In this document: one piece after another, positions 24,505 to 32,643 of the stretch
Numbering within the stretch: position 1 is the first letter of the stretch
Layout of the letters: the number at the start of each line of letters is the position of its first letter
NCBI RefSeq assembly: GCF_003434305.1
Contig: NZ_QKKX01000062.1
Location: forward strand, 39,250-103,249
Direction: 5' to 3'
DNA length: 64,000 nucleotides
Origin: Micromonospora sp. MW-13
GTDB lineage: Bacteria; Actinomycetota; Actinomycetes; Mycobacteriales; Micromonosporaceae
Notes under the pieces: generated by a model
The model's input: only the letters and a program-made list of their open reading frames with translations
The model's database searches: none
What the model was told of the DNA's origin: nothing
Made by a program: the position numbers and the translations under genes

Positions 24505-25338
24505 TCACTTGCCGGAGCCGGCGAGCGCGCCCGAGACGAGCTGCCGCTGGAAGACGAGGTAGATGACCAGCACCGGCAGCAGGGCGACGATCAGGCCGGC
24601 GCTGACCAACGGCACCGACACGTCGTACTGGCCGCTGAGCAGGGAGACGCCGACCATCAGCGTCTTGCTGTCCGAGCCGCCCATGATGACCAGGGGCAGC
24701 AGCAGGTCGTTCCACATCCAGACGAAGTTGAAGATGGCCAGCGCCGCGAGGGCCGGGGTGGCGATCGGGGCGAGCAGCCGGAACAGGATGGTCAGGTGCC
24801 CCGCGCCGTCGACCCGGGCCGCCTCGATCAGCTCGTCGGGCACCTGCTGGAAGTAGCCGGCGAGCTGGTACGTGCCCAGCGGCAGCCCGAACGCGGCGTA
24901 CGCCAGGATCAGGCCCTGGTACTGGCCGGACATGCCCAGGTCCAGCACCGTCTGGTAGAGCGGGTAGATGATCGCCTGGCTGGGGATGGTCAGCGTCACG
25001 ATGATCAGCAGGAAGACGATCTTCCCGCCGCGGAACCGCAGTTTCGTCACCGCGTACGCGACCAGCAGCGCGGCGAGCACCGACAGCACCAGCCCGCCGA
25101 GCGTGGTGATCAGCGAGTTGAGCAGCAGCCGGGGCATGTTCATCCGGCGGAACGCCTCGAGGTAGTTCTCCAGGGTGATCCCGGCCGGCAGGCCCAGCGG
25201 GTCGTGGGCGAAGCCGGCCTGCGTCTTCAGCGAGCTGACCACGGTGAACAGCAGCGGGTAGACGGCCGCGACGGCGACGACGACCAGCGCGAAGGTCAAC
25301 AGGTAGCGCCCGATCCGGGCGGAGTGGCGCGGGTTCAT
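24505..25338 (-). CDS. Carbohydrate ABC transporter permease (MalG-like)
   Basis: A 277-aa inner-membrane permease with six helices. The EAA coupling loop is ELIEAARVDGAGHLTILFRLLAPI split around the central glycine, and the segment TLTIPSQAIIYPLYQTVLDLG follows the CUT1 family. ATG 25338 overlaps the MalF-like stop as ATGA. It forms the channel with the MalF-like partner; the ATPase is not encoded in the cluster and is presumably a shared MsiK-type protein encoded elsewhere, the rule in actinomycetes. Confidence 0.93.
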   Translation of the reverse strand: MNPRHSARIGRYLLTFALVVVAVAAVYPLLFTVVSSLKTQAGFAHDPLGLPAGITLENYLEAFRRMNMPRLLLNSLITTLGGLVLSVLAALLVAYAVTKLRFRGGKIVFLLIIVTLTIPSQAIIYPLYQTVLDLGMSGQYQGLILAYAAFGLPLGTYQLAGYFQQVPDELIEAARVDGAGHLTILFRLLAPIATPALAALAIFNFVWMWNDLLLPLVIMGGSDSKTLMVGVSLLSGQYDVSVPLVSAGLIVALLPVLVIYLVFQRQLVSGALAGSGK

Positions 25339-26294
25339 CGCGGCTTGCGGGTCCCCTCTGTGAACATGTGCCGCACGCTGAAGATCGACAGCACGGCGAC
25401 GAAGACGAACAGGGCGATGCCGATGGCCGAGCCGTAGCCGCGGTCCAGGAACTGGAAGGTGGTGAGGAAGACCAGGTACTCGGGGAGCATGGTGGCGTCG
25501 CCCGGCCCGCCCTGGGTCAACGCGTAGATCAGTGGGAACAGCCAGATCAGCACGCCGGAGGCGCAGAGCACGCTCCAGTACGCGACGGTCGGGCGCAGCA
25601 TCGGCACGACCACCGACCACAACCGCCGGAAGAACCCGGCGCCGTCGAGGTACGCCGCCTCCAGCGTCTCCTCGGGGATGGTGGCCAGGCCGGCGAGATA
25701 GGTCATCACGCCGAGCCCGAAGAAGCTCCACAGGGCGACCGCGACCAGCGAGAACAGCGCGCTGTACCGGCCGTTGAGCCACTCGATCGCCAGCGGCTGA
25801 AGGCCGACCGAGCGCAGCAGGGCGTTCAGCGGCCCGTCGGGGGCGAGGATCTGCCGGAACATGATGCCGACGACGATGGGCGCGATGGTGTACGGCACGA
25901 AGTAGACGGCCCGGAAGAACTTCCACCCCGGCGAGCGCTGGTGGATCAGCAGCGCCAGCACCAGCGGGAGCACGATCCACACCGGCAGGGTGGCCACCAC
26001 CAGCAGGGCGTTGCGGAAGCTGGTGAGGACCATCGGGTCGTCGAACATCCGGGTGTAGTTGTCCGCCCCGGCGAACTCGCTGCCGCCGAACCCGCTGGAC
26101 GACTCGGTGCTGGTGACCACCCCCCGCACCAGGGGCACCAGCTTGAACAGCACGGCCAGCACGAGGGCGGGCAGCACCAGCGCGGCACCGAGCCACCACT
26201 CCCGGGCCCGCCCGGGTCGTGGCGGGCGGCGGGCCGGCGCGGGCGGGGTGTCGGCTGCCACCGGCTCCGACACCGGCGCGGTGGAGATCGTCAT
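25335..26294 (-). CDS. Carbohydrate ABC transporter permease (MalF-like)
   Basis: A 319-aa CUT1 permease: a Pro/Arg-rich cytoplasmic N-terminus of about 30 residues, then about six helices, the FRAVYFVPYTIAPIVVGIMF segment and the EAA loop ETLEAAYLDGAGFFRRLW. ATG 26294 is preceded by GGGGGAGG. It is separated from the binding-protein gene by a stem-loop and overlaps the MalG-like gene by 4 nt. Confidence 0.93.
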   Translation of the reverse strand: MTISTAPVSEPVAADTPPAPARRPPRPGRAREWWLGAALVLPALVLAVLFKLVPLVRGVVTSTESSSGFGGSEFAGADNYTRMFDDPMVLTSFRNALLVVATLPVWIVLPLVLALLIHQRSPGWKFFRAVYFVPYTIAPIVVGIMFRQILAPDGPLNALLRSVGLQPLAIEWLNGRYSALFSLVAVALWSFFGLGVMTYLAGLATIPEETLEAAYLDGAGFFRRLWSVVVPMLRPTVAYWSVLCASGVLIWLFPLIYALTQGGPGDATMLPEYLVFLTTFQFLDRGYGSAIGIALFVFVAVLSIFSVRHMFTEGTRKPR

Positions 26295-26315
26295 CAGGGT
26301 CCTCCCCCGGTCGCG

Positions 26316-26348
26316 CCGGGCGGGGCGACACGCTGTCGCCCCGCCCGG
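26316..26348 (-). terminator. Intercistronic stem-loop after the binding-protein gene
   Basis: CCGGGCGGGGCGACA (26316-26330) pairs perfectly with TGTCGCCCCGCCCGG (26334-26348), loop CGC, starting 6 nt after the binding-protein stop and before the MalF-like start. It probably attenuates or stabilises the message so that the binding protein is made in excess. Confidence 0.65.
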
Positions 26349-26353
26349 GGTGG

Positions 26354-27649
26354 CTACTTGGTCTGCTTCTTCGTGGGGCTGCGCTCCAGTGCCTGCTGCA
26401 TCGCCTCGGCCCACTTGTCGACGGTGAGCTGGCCGAGGGTGACCTGCTGCCAGCCGCGCGCCAGGGCGTCGGCCTCGGGGCCGGAGAGCATCACCCCGGC
26501 GTGCAGGGTCGGCTGGGCGACCAGTTCCTGGATCTTCTGGAAGGCCGGCGACGAGGGCAGCAGCGCCTTGTCGACGTTCTTGTTCAGCGGCTGGCCCTTG
26601 GCGTGCTTCACCCACAGCTCGCCGTTCTCCTTGCCGGCGAGCCAGGTGATGAACTCCAGGCCGGCCGCCTTCTTCTGGCTCCACTGGGTGACCCCGTAGA
26701 CGGCGCCCTCGATGCCGGAGAACTTCTGCGCCAGCGGCGCGGCCGGGTCGACCGCCGGCCACCGGGTGACGCCGAGCTTGTCGTCGCCGAGTGCCTTGCC
26801 GAACGCGTCCCAGTTCACCGCGTCGGAGATGATGGTGCCGGCGAACGCGGCGTCGCCGCGCTGGAAGATGTCCGCCCCGTCGGGGAGCATGGTGATCGAC
26901 GGGGCGTTCTTGTTGGCCCAGCCCTTGGTGGTGATCTCGGCGAGCTTCTCCAGCACCGCGACGAGCTTGGGGTCCTTCCAGGACAGCTTGCCGGCCAGCA
27001 GGGCGCGGACGTCGTCCTCGGTGAGGTAGTTGCGGGCGATCTCGGGGAAGTCCCAGTACGCCGGGAAGGTGCCGGACAGGCCGAGGGCCAGGCAGGTCTT
27101 GCCGGCCTTCTTCACCGCCTCGCAGGCGGCGCCGAACTCGTCCCAGGTCGCCGGCGGCTGCTCCGGGTCGAGCCCGGCGGCGGTCAGGACGGCCTTGTTG
27201 TAGTAGAGGACATTGCCCTGGTACGAGAACGGCACGCCGTAGCACGGCTTGGCGGTGTCGAAGCCCTCGCAGGCGCCGCTGTAGGTGACCAGGTCCTTGG
27301 TGATCTCGGCGGCCTTGTCGCCCAGCGGGACGTACGCGCCGCGCCGGTCGAACAGCTCCAGCCCGGCGTTGTTGGCCATCACGTCCGGCCCGGACTGCGA
27401 GGTGATGTACGGGCCCTGCACCTCGGGGTACTTGTCGAACGGGACGGACTGCATCTCCAGCTTGATGTCCGGGTGGCCCGCCTCGAAGCTGGTCTTGACC
27501 TGCTTCCAGTACTCGGTGCCGCCCGGTTCCCAGGTCAGCACCTTGAGGGTGACCGGGCCGTCGGCGGCGTCGCCGCCGCCGCATCCGGTCAGCAGCGCGG
27601 CGGCGGCCATGCCGGCGGCGAGGGCGCCGGCCAATCTCCGTCGAAACAT
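26354..27649 (-). CDS. Sugar-binding lipoprotein of ABC transporter
   Basis: A 431-aa family 1 extracellular solute-binding protein. The signal peptide ends in lipobox LLTGC, so the mature protein is membrane-anchored. The family pattern is present: VTLKVLTWEPGG, SFEAGHPDIKLEMQSVPFDKY, GPDVMANNAGLELFDRRGAYVPL, PATWDEFGAACEAVKKAGKT, GVTQWSQKKAAGLEFITWLAG. It delivers a carbohydrate to the two permeases downstream. The neighbours (mutarotase, sugar-acid dehydratase, lactonase-like enzyme) suggest a deoxy-sugar or uronic/aldonic derivative as ligand. Confidence 0.92.
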   Translation of the reverse strand: MFRRRLAGALAAGMAAAALLTGCGGGDAADGPVTLKVLTWEPGGTEYWKQVKTSFEAGHPDIKLEMQSVPFDKYPEVQGPYITSQSGPDVMANNAGLELFDRRGAYVPLGDKAAEITKDLVTYSGACEGFDTAKPCYGVPFSYQGNVLYYNKAVLTAAGLDPEQPPATWDEFGAACEAVKKAGKTCLALGLSGTFPAYWDFPEIARNYLTEDDVRALLAGKLSWKDPKLVAVLEKLAEITTKGWANKNAPSITMLPDGADIFQRGDAAFAGTIISDAVNWDAFGKALGDDKLGVTRWPAVDPAAPLAQKFSGIEGAVYGVTQWSQKKAAGLEFITWLAGKENGELWVKHAKGQPLNKNVDKALLPSSPAFQKIQELVAQPTLHAGVMLSGPEADALARGWQQVTLGQLTVDKWAEAMQQALERSPTKKQTK

Positions 27650-27662
27650 CGGGTAGCTCCTG

Positions 27663-28664
27663 TCACAAGTGGGGGCTCGGGGGGATCCGGCGGACCGCGC
27701 CGCCGGCGGTGGCGCTGTCGGCCACGGCCTCGGCGACCCGCACGACGTGCAGGCCGTCGGCGAGCGGGACGACCGCCGTCGGTGCGGTGCCGTCGACCTG
27801 GCCGAGGAAGTGCCGCAGCTCGGCGGCGAGCGCTCCGCCGCCGTCGACCGGGGAGAGGAGCCAGTCCGGTGCCTCGGTCGGCTCGCCCTGGACGAGCAAC
27901 GTGGGGTGGCCGAGGTCGACGTGCGCGACCCCGTCGGTGCCGTACACCTCGACCAGGTCCGAGGTGTGGTTCGGGGTGTGTTCGGGGAGCAGGTAACTGT
28001 TGCGGATCGACGACACGACGTCGTTGGCGTGCCGCAGCTCCGCCCACACCAGGACCGGGGTGGCCGATCCGGGGCGGGTCCGGGCCGCCGCGCGGACCTC
28101 GACCACGGGCGCCCCGGCGTACCAGAGGGCCAGGTCGATGTCGTGCACGGCGGTGAGCAGCGCGGGGTGTTCGCGGGGGAAGAGCCGGCTCAGTGTCCGG
28201 GGCCGGTCGCGGCGGGACGAGACGGCGAGCACCTGGCCGAGCCGGCCGGCGCGGACCGCGTCGTGCAGGGCGCGGTGCGGGGCGCTGTACCGCAGGATGT
28301 GCCCCGGCTGGCAGAGCACGCCGGTGCGCTCGGCGACGGCCACGATGGCGGCGGCGTCGGTGACGGTCGCAGCCAGCGGCTTCTCCACCAGCACCGGCAC
28401 CCCGGCGGTGAGCAGGTCCACGGCCACCGGGCGGTGCGCCGGGCCGGGCACGCACACCGAGGCCGCGTCGGGCGGGGCGGCGGCGAGCAGGTCGGCCACG
28501 CAGGCGTACGTCTGCGGCACCCCGTACTCGACGGCGACCCGCTGCCGGGTCGCCGCGTCCGGCTCGACCAGGGCCCGCACCGGCACGCCGAGCGACCGGT
28601 ACGCGGCCAGGTGCCGGACGCCGAACGCCCCCGCGCCGACCACGGCGACCGACGGACGGCTCAT
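27663..28664 (-). CDS. Gfo/Idh/MocA-family oxidoreductase
   Basis: A 333-aa NAD(P)-dependent sugar dehydrogenase family member: N-terminal Rossmann GAGAFG within VAVVGAGAFGVRHLAAY, the conserved EKPLA (VLVEKPLAAT) with the catalytic-region Lys, and a C-terminal beta domain. The likely catalytic His is in VHDIDLALWYAG. It probably oxidises a sugar or inositol-like hydroxyl at the start of the pathway. ATG 28664 overlaps the M20 hydrolase stop by ATGA; the binding-protein gene follows after 13 nt, making one operon. Confidence 0.9.
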   Translation of the reverse strand: MSRPSVAVVGAGAFGVRHLAAYRSLGVPVRALVEPDAATRQRVAVEYGVPQTYACVADLLAAAPPDAASVCVPGPAHRPVAVDLLTAGVPVLVEKPLAATVTDAAAIVAVAERTGVLCQPGHILRYSAPHRALHDAVRAGRLGQVLAVSSRRDRPRTLSRLFPREHPALLTAVHDIDLALWYAGAPVVEVRAAARTRPGSATPVLVWAELRHANDVVSSIRNSYLLPEHTPNHTSDLVEVYGTDGVAHVDLGHPTLLVQGEPTEAPDWLLSPVDGGGALAAELRHFLGQVDGTAPTAVVPLADGLHVVRVAEAVADSATAGGAVRRIPPSPHL

Positions 28665-29884
28665 GCCCCGACCGCCTCGACGGCCGAGGCGCAGGGGGCC
28701 GCGTCGACAGTGGCCAGCCGGCCGTTGAGGACGGCCCGGGTGAGGCGTTCCAGGGCGGCCACGCCCACCCCGAGGCACCGTTCGTCGACGTCGAAGGCGC
28801 CGGAGTGCAGCGGCGCGCCGCCGCGCTCGCCGGTGACCCCGAGCTTGACGTACAGGCTGGGGCCGAGCGCGCCGAGCAGGGCGAAGTCGTCGGTGGTCAG
28901 CGGGGGCGCGGTCAGGTCGGCGACCTCGACCAGGCCGGCCAGCTCGGCGTGCGCGAGGGCCACCAGCGACGCGGCGTTGCGCACCGGGGGCATCTCGTTG
29001 GCCCAGGTGAAGCGCAGGCCCAGGTCGAGCGCGGCGGCCTGCTGACGGGCGATGCGCTCGATGACCTCCTTGAGCCGCCCGCGGGTGGCCTCGTCGTGGG
29101 TACGCAGCGTGCCGGTCGCCTCCGCGCGCTCGGCGACCTGGCTCTGGCTGGCCCCGCCGGAGATCGTGCCGATGTTGAAGGCGACCAGCTCGTGGGGGTT
29201 GCGGGAGCGGGCCACCCCGGCGTGCAGCAGGTTGACGATGCCGGCCAGGCCGAGGATGGCGTCGCGGCCCAGCGCCGGGGTGGCGGCGTGCGCGGCCCGG
29301 CCGAGCACCTCGACCCGGAAGGCGTCCTTGGCCGCCATCGCGGTCACCCGGTCCACGCCGACCGCCCCGACCGGCAGGTCGGGCCAGCAGTGCAGGCCGA
29401 GGACGGCGTCGAAGCGCCGGCCGCGCAGGGCCTCGTCGGCGAGCACCGCGGCGGCGCCGGAGTCCTCGCCGAACGGGATCTCCTCGGCCGGCTGGAACAG
29501 CACGGTCACCGAGCCCCGGGCGGGCGGGTCGGCCGCGAGCCGGGCCGCGACGCCGTGCACGACGGTCATGTGCACGTCGTGCCCGCAGGCGTGGCAGACC
29601 CCGGCGTTGCCCGACGCCCAGGGCACCTCCTTGGCATCCTGGACCGGATAGGCGTCCATATCGGCCCGAAGCAGAACCGAGGGTCCCGGTGCACGTCCTT
29701 CGATCTCGGCGACGAGGCCGGTGCCGGCGACTCCGGAGCAGACCCGGGCGATCGGCGCGAGCCGGCCGGCGAGAGTCGCCGCGGTCTGCCGCTCCGTGAA
29801 CCGCAGCTCCGGGTACTGGTGAAGCTGCCGACGCAGCCGTACCAGATCGTCAACATCCTCGTGCGCCTGCACCACGCGGTCCAC
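28661..29884 (-). CDS. M20-family amidohydrolase
   Basis: A 407-aa zinc-dependent aminoacylase/carboxypeptidase of the hippuricase-like M20D group. It has LRRQLHQYPELRF at the N-terminus, LLRADMDAYPV, CHACGHDVHM with metal-binding Cys and His, VLFQPAEEIPFGEDSG with catalytic Glu, and a dimerisation domain (GRAAHAATPALGRDAI). It removes an acyl group from an amide-linked substrate. As first gene of the sugar transporter operon it may deacylate an imported N-acyl amino sugar or amino-acid conjugate. Start GTG 29884. Confidence 0.9.
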   Translation of the reverse strand: MDRVVQAHEDVDDLVRLRRQLHQYPELRFTERQTAATLAGRLAPIARVCSGVAGTGLVAEIEGRAPGPSVLLRADMDAYPVQDAKEVPWASGNAGVCHACGHDVHMTVVHGVAARLAADPPARGSVTVLFQPAEEIPFGEDSGAAAVLADEALRGRRFDAVLGLHCWPDLPVGAVGVDRVTAMAAKDAFRVEVLGRAAHAATPALGRDAILGLAGIVNLLHAGVARSRNPHELVAFNIGTISGGASQSQVAERAEATGTLRTHDEATRGRLKEVIERIARQQAAALDLGLRFTWANEMPPVRNAASLVALAHAELAGLVEVADLTAPPLTTDDFALLGALGPSLYVKLGVTGERGGAPLHSGAFDVDERCLGVGVAALERLTRAVLNGRLATVDAAPCASAVEAVGA

Positions 29885-29912
29885 CCCTCGCCTGCGGCCG
29901 ATAATCCGGACC

Positions 29913-29922
29913 TAATTGAGAC
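29913..29922. promoter_or_regulatory. Shared promoter motif TAATTGAGAC (copy 2)
   Basis: TAATTGAGAC in the divergent gap between the M20 and amidohydrolase-2 genes matches 9 of 10 positions of the site at 22752-22761. Possible common operator of the sugar-acid regulon. Confidence 0.35.
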
Positions 29923-29973
29923 AAGAACCTAAAGGAGGGGTCCTCCCACGTCAATGGGCCGGCCGGAATCGGT

Positions 29974-29979
29974 TAGGGT
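29974..29979 (+). promoter_or_regulatory. -10 box TAGGGT of a likely leaderless transcript
   Basis: TAGGGT lies exactly 6 nt before ATG 29986, and no ribosome-binding site is present. This spacing places transcription start at or next to the A of the start codon, as in actinobacterial leaderless mRNAs. The same arrangement occurs before 30854 (8-nt gap) and 39427 (minus strand). Confidence 0.5.
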
Positions 29980-29985
29980 CCGGCC

Positions 29986-30813
29986 ATGCCACGCGCCGAC
30001 GCACACCTGCACCTGTTCGCCGACGGTTACCCGGGCCGCTACGGACGGTCCCCGGCCGGGGGCGACGAATTCGCCGTCTACCAGACGTTGCGCCGCGAAC
30101 ACGGCATCGACCGGGCGCTCGTGGTCGGCTACGAGGGAGAACCTGGGTTCGCCGGCAACAACGCCCACCTCGCGCGGCTCGCGGCCGAGCACGACTGGAT
30201 CGCGCCGCTGGCGTACCTGCCGGCCACCGGCACGGACCGCAACGGCCTGGACCGGCTGCGGACGGCGGGCTTCGTGGGCGTCGCCGCGTACCTGCCGGAC
30301 CCGGCCTCGGCCGACGCGTTCGCCGACTGGGCCGCCGGTGACGCCGGCCCGCTCAACGCCGCCGCGACGGTGGTCAGCCTCAACGCCGGGCCCGAGGCGA
30401 TCGGCCGGCTCGGCCCGGCGCTGGCCGCCCTCGACGGGTGCGTGGTGCTGTTCAGCCACCTCGGCCTGCCCGGCCGGCAGCCGGCGGCGCCCACCCCGGC
30501 GGCGGCCGGGGCCCGGCTCGCCCCGCTGACCGAGCTGGCCGCGCTGCCCCACGTCGGGGTCAAGGTCTCCGGCCTGTACGCCGTCAGCGACCCCGCCCAC
30601 GACCACCCGCACGCCGCCGCCCGGCCGTTCGTCGACCTGCTGCTCGACCGGTTCGGCACGCGGCGGCTGTACTGGGGCTCGGACTTCTCCCCCAGCCTGG
30701 ACCACGTGTCCTTCGCGCAGACCCTGCACCCGGTCGGGCTCGACCAGCTCTCCGCCGCCGAGGCCGCCGACGTCTTCGGCGGCAACCTCCGCCGCGCCCT
30801 GGACCGCCGCTGA
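29986..30813 (+). CDS. Amidohydrolase-2 family hydrolase, lactonase-like
   Basis: A 275-aa TIM-barrel amidohydrolase. N-terminal DAHLHLF supplies the HxH metal pair, SHLG a further histidine region, and GSDFSP the conserved Asp. This family includes L-fuconolactonase, L-rhamnono-lactonase and 2-pyrone-4,6-dicarboxylate lactonase. Beside the mutarotase, enolase-type dehydratase, SDR and Gfo/Idh dehydrogenase, a sugar-lactone hydrolase is the natural reading. It is divergent from the M20/transporter operon and is probably leaderless (TAGGGT box 6 nt before the ATG). Confidence 0.82.
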   Translation: MPRADAHLHLFADGYPGRYGRSPAGGDEFAVYQTLRREHGIDRALVVGYEGEPGFAGNNAHLARLAAEHDWIAPLAYLPATGTDRNGLDRLRTAGFVGVAAYLPDPASADAFADWAAGDAGPLNAAATVVSLNAGPEAIGRLGPALAALDGCVVLFSHLGLPGRQPAAPTPAAAGARLAPLTELAALPHVGVKVSGLYAVSDPAHDHPHAAARPFVDLLLDRFGTRRLYWGSDFSPSLDHVSFAQTLHPVGLDQLSAAEAADVFGGNLRRALDRR

Positions 30814-30853
30814 CCGGACGGCTGCGGGGCCGACGGAGATAGGGTCGGCACCC

Positions 30854-31783
30854 ATGCGGACGAAGCAGGAGCTGGGCGCGGCCATCCGGCGACAGCGACG
30901 GGCGGCGCTGGTGGTCAACGCCCGCTCGCGCCGGGGCCACCGGTTCTACGAACACGCCCGGACCCGGCTGACGGAGGCCGGTTTCACCCTGCTCGGCTGC
31001 TATCCGGCCGACCGGCCCGGCGAGCTGGAGCGCAGCCTGGACGACGCCCTCGCCCTCGGGCCGGACCTGCTCGTCGCGGGCGGGGGCGACGGCACGCAGA
31101 GCGCCGCCGCCCGCCTGCTCGCCCACCGCGACGTCGCGCTGGGCCTGCTGCCGCTGGGAACCACCAACAACTTCGCCCGCACCCTCGGCCTCCCGCTCGA
31201 CCTCGACGCCGCCGTGGCCGTCCTGGCCGAGGGCAAGGTGATCGACGTCGACCTGGGGCTGGCCGGGGACGTGCCGTTCGCCAACCACGTCGGCGTGGGG
31301 CTGTCGGCCGACATCATGCTGCGCACGCCACCCGCGCTCAAGCGGGTCACCGGGCGGTTGGCGTACCCGGCCACCGCGCTGGCGCTGCTCGCCCGGCACC
31401 GGGCGCTGCGGGCCACCGTCCGCGCCGGGGGCGGCACCCACGAGTTCCACACCCACCAGCTCTACGTGGCCAACGGCGGCTTCCACGCCGGCCGGCCGAT
31501 CACCGCCGACACCGACGCCGACGACCGGCTGCTGGTGGCGTACCCGGTCGGCGGGCCGACCCGGCGCGGGCTGCTGCGCGACACGGCCCGCAACGCCACC
31601 ACCGGCCACCGGCGCACCCTCGCCGAGACGCCGTTCCTCGCCGTGGGCGAACTCTGGCTGGAGACCGACCGACCGGTGCGCGTCGAGGTCGACGGCGAGC
31701 TGTGCGGGCAGACCCCGATCCGGATCGGCCTGGCCGCCAACGCGCTACGGGTGATGGCCCCCACCGACACCAACGACCGGTAA
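30854..31783 (+). CDS. Diacylglycerol/sphingosine-kinase family lipid kinase
   Basis: A 309-aa DAGK catalytic-domain protein: RRAALVVNARSRRG at the N-terminus, the nucleotide-binding GGGDGTQS motif within LLVAGGGDGTQSAA, LPLGTTNNFARTLGLPLD, and a beta-rich C-terminal half ending VRVEVDGELCGQTPIRI, as in YegS/DgkB. It phosphorylates a lipid alcohol such as diacylglycerol with ATP. It follows the lactonase-like gene by 40 nt but has its own TAGGGT box 8 nt before the ATG and no ribosome site, so it is likely independently transcribed and leaderless. Confidence 0.88.
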   Translation: MRTKQELGAAIRRQRRAALVVNARSRRGHRFYEHARTRLTEAGFTLLGCYPADRPGELERSLDDALALGPDLLVAGGGDGTQSAAARLLAHRDVALGLLPLGTTNNFARTLGLPLDLDAAVAVLAEGKVIDVDLGLAGDVPFANHVGVGLSADIMLRTPPALKRVTGRLAYPATALALLARHRALRATVRAGGGTHEFHTHQLYVANGGFHAGRPITADTDADDRLLVAYPVGGPTRRGLLRDTARNATTGHRRTLAETPFLAVGELWLETDRPVRVEVDGELCGQTPIRIGLAANALRVMAPTDTNDR

Positions 31784-31797
31784 CCCACCCCACCCCA

Positions 31798-31866
31798 GCG
31801 CGGTGATCAAGAGGGTTGCGTCAGGTCTGCGCCCCGAGTCCGGCGTAAACCTCTCGATCACCGCGC
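31798..31866. repeat. Dispersed palindromic repeat, copy 1
   Basis: Left arm from 31798 (GATCAAGAGGGTTGCGTC inside it) and right arm 31841-31866 (containing GTAAACCTCTCGATCACC) are imperfect reverse complements. The core matches the perfect repeat at 53819-53872. A REP-like intergenic element just after the lipid kinase. Confidence 0.7.
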
Positions 31867-31872
31867 AAGGTG

Positions 31873-31916
31873 CGGCCCGGCCGGGGTCGGCGGACACGCC
31901 GACCCCGGCCGGGCCG
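31873..31916. terminator. Perfect 20-bp stem-loop before snapalysin
   Basis: Arms 31873-31892 and 31897-31916 pair perfectly around a GACA loop between convergent genes (stops at 31783 and 31942). Strong bidirectional terminator. Confidence 0.8.
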
Positions 31917-31941
31917 TGGGAGCGGGCAGGCCGCCCGGGCG

Positions 31942-32508
31942 TCAGCCCTGGGCGCCGACCGTCGCGGGGGCCGGCCAGCTACCGGTGAAGACCCCGGCGC
32001 CCGTGGCGGTGCGGGCGGCGAAGCCGAAGTACGAGTCGACCGCGGCGGCCTCGGCGGTGCTCGGGTACGGGTTGGTGCAGGAGGTGCCGGCGCTGCCGCC
32101 GGACATCAGGATGGCGCAGTTGCCGTTGTAGTTGTCCGGCAGGCCGAGGATGTGCCCGATCTCGTGGGTCATGATCCGCAGCGGGCTGTACTGCTGGGCC
32201 TGGTAGTAGTCGATAACCACGCGGCCGTTGCCGAGGCTCGTGCGCTGGGCGTACGAGCCGCCGCCGTAGGTGTAGTAGATCATCAGGTTCGAGCCGCACT
32301 GGGCCATGTTGATGTTGTTGGTGTAGTTGTTCCAGATCGTGGCGGCCTGGTTGGCGTAGCTGGCGAAGGGGCCGGCCTGACTGGTGTTGTAGCAGACGTT
32401 GCGGACGGCGGCGGATGCCGGCGCTGCCTGCACGGCGGTGAGGCCGAGCGCCGCCGTCGCGGCGGCGGCGAGGGTGGCGATGATCCGGGACACCTTGGAC
32501 AGACGCAT
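31942..32508 (-). CDS. Snapalysin-type secreted zinc metalloprotease (M7)
   Basis: A 188-aa secreted protease. A Sec signal peptide (basic MRLSKVSR, Ala/Leu-rich core, APASAA near 30-34) precedes the mature domain. The metzincin-like zinc motif HEIGHILGLPD (His115, Glu116, His119, Asp125) and the following CAILMSGGSAG with conserved Cys are hallmarks of snapalysin, the small neutral protease of streptomycetes and relatives. It digests extracellular protein. The gene is divergent from a chitinase across an AT-rich gap, suggesting joint control for polymer scavenging. Confidence 0.92.
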   Translation of the reverse strand: MRLSKVSRIIATLAAAATAALGLTAVQAAPASAAVRNVCYNTSQAGPFASYANQAATIWNNYTNNINMAQCGSNLMIYYTYGGGSYAQRTSLGNGRVVIDYYQAQQYSPLRIMTHEIGHILGLPDNYNGNCAILMSGGSAGTSCTNPYPSTAEAAAVDSYFGFAARTATGAGVFTGSWPAPATVGAQG

Positions 32509-32643
32509 GGGTCACGCTCCACTGGGTGACGGGGTGAGCGGGGACCGGGCCAGCCTATTCATCGACATAGATCGATTGCAACGCCTCTTTTTATTTAACA
32601 ATCTTTACTGATACGCTCCCGGCCATCGACGGGAGGAGATGCC
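32509..32643. promoter_or_regulatory. AT-rich divergent promoter region, snapalysin/chitinase
   Basis: This 135-nt gap is strikingly AT-rich for the genome (CTTTTTATTTAACAATCTTT near 32584). TTGCAA (about 32576) could be a -35 box toward the chitinase. An imperfect ATCGA repeat lies at 32561-32577. No canonical chitinase direct repeat was found. Confidence 0.4.
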
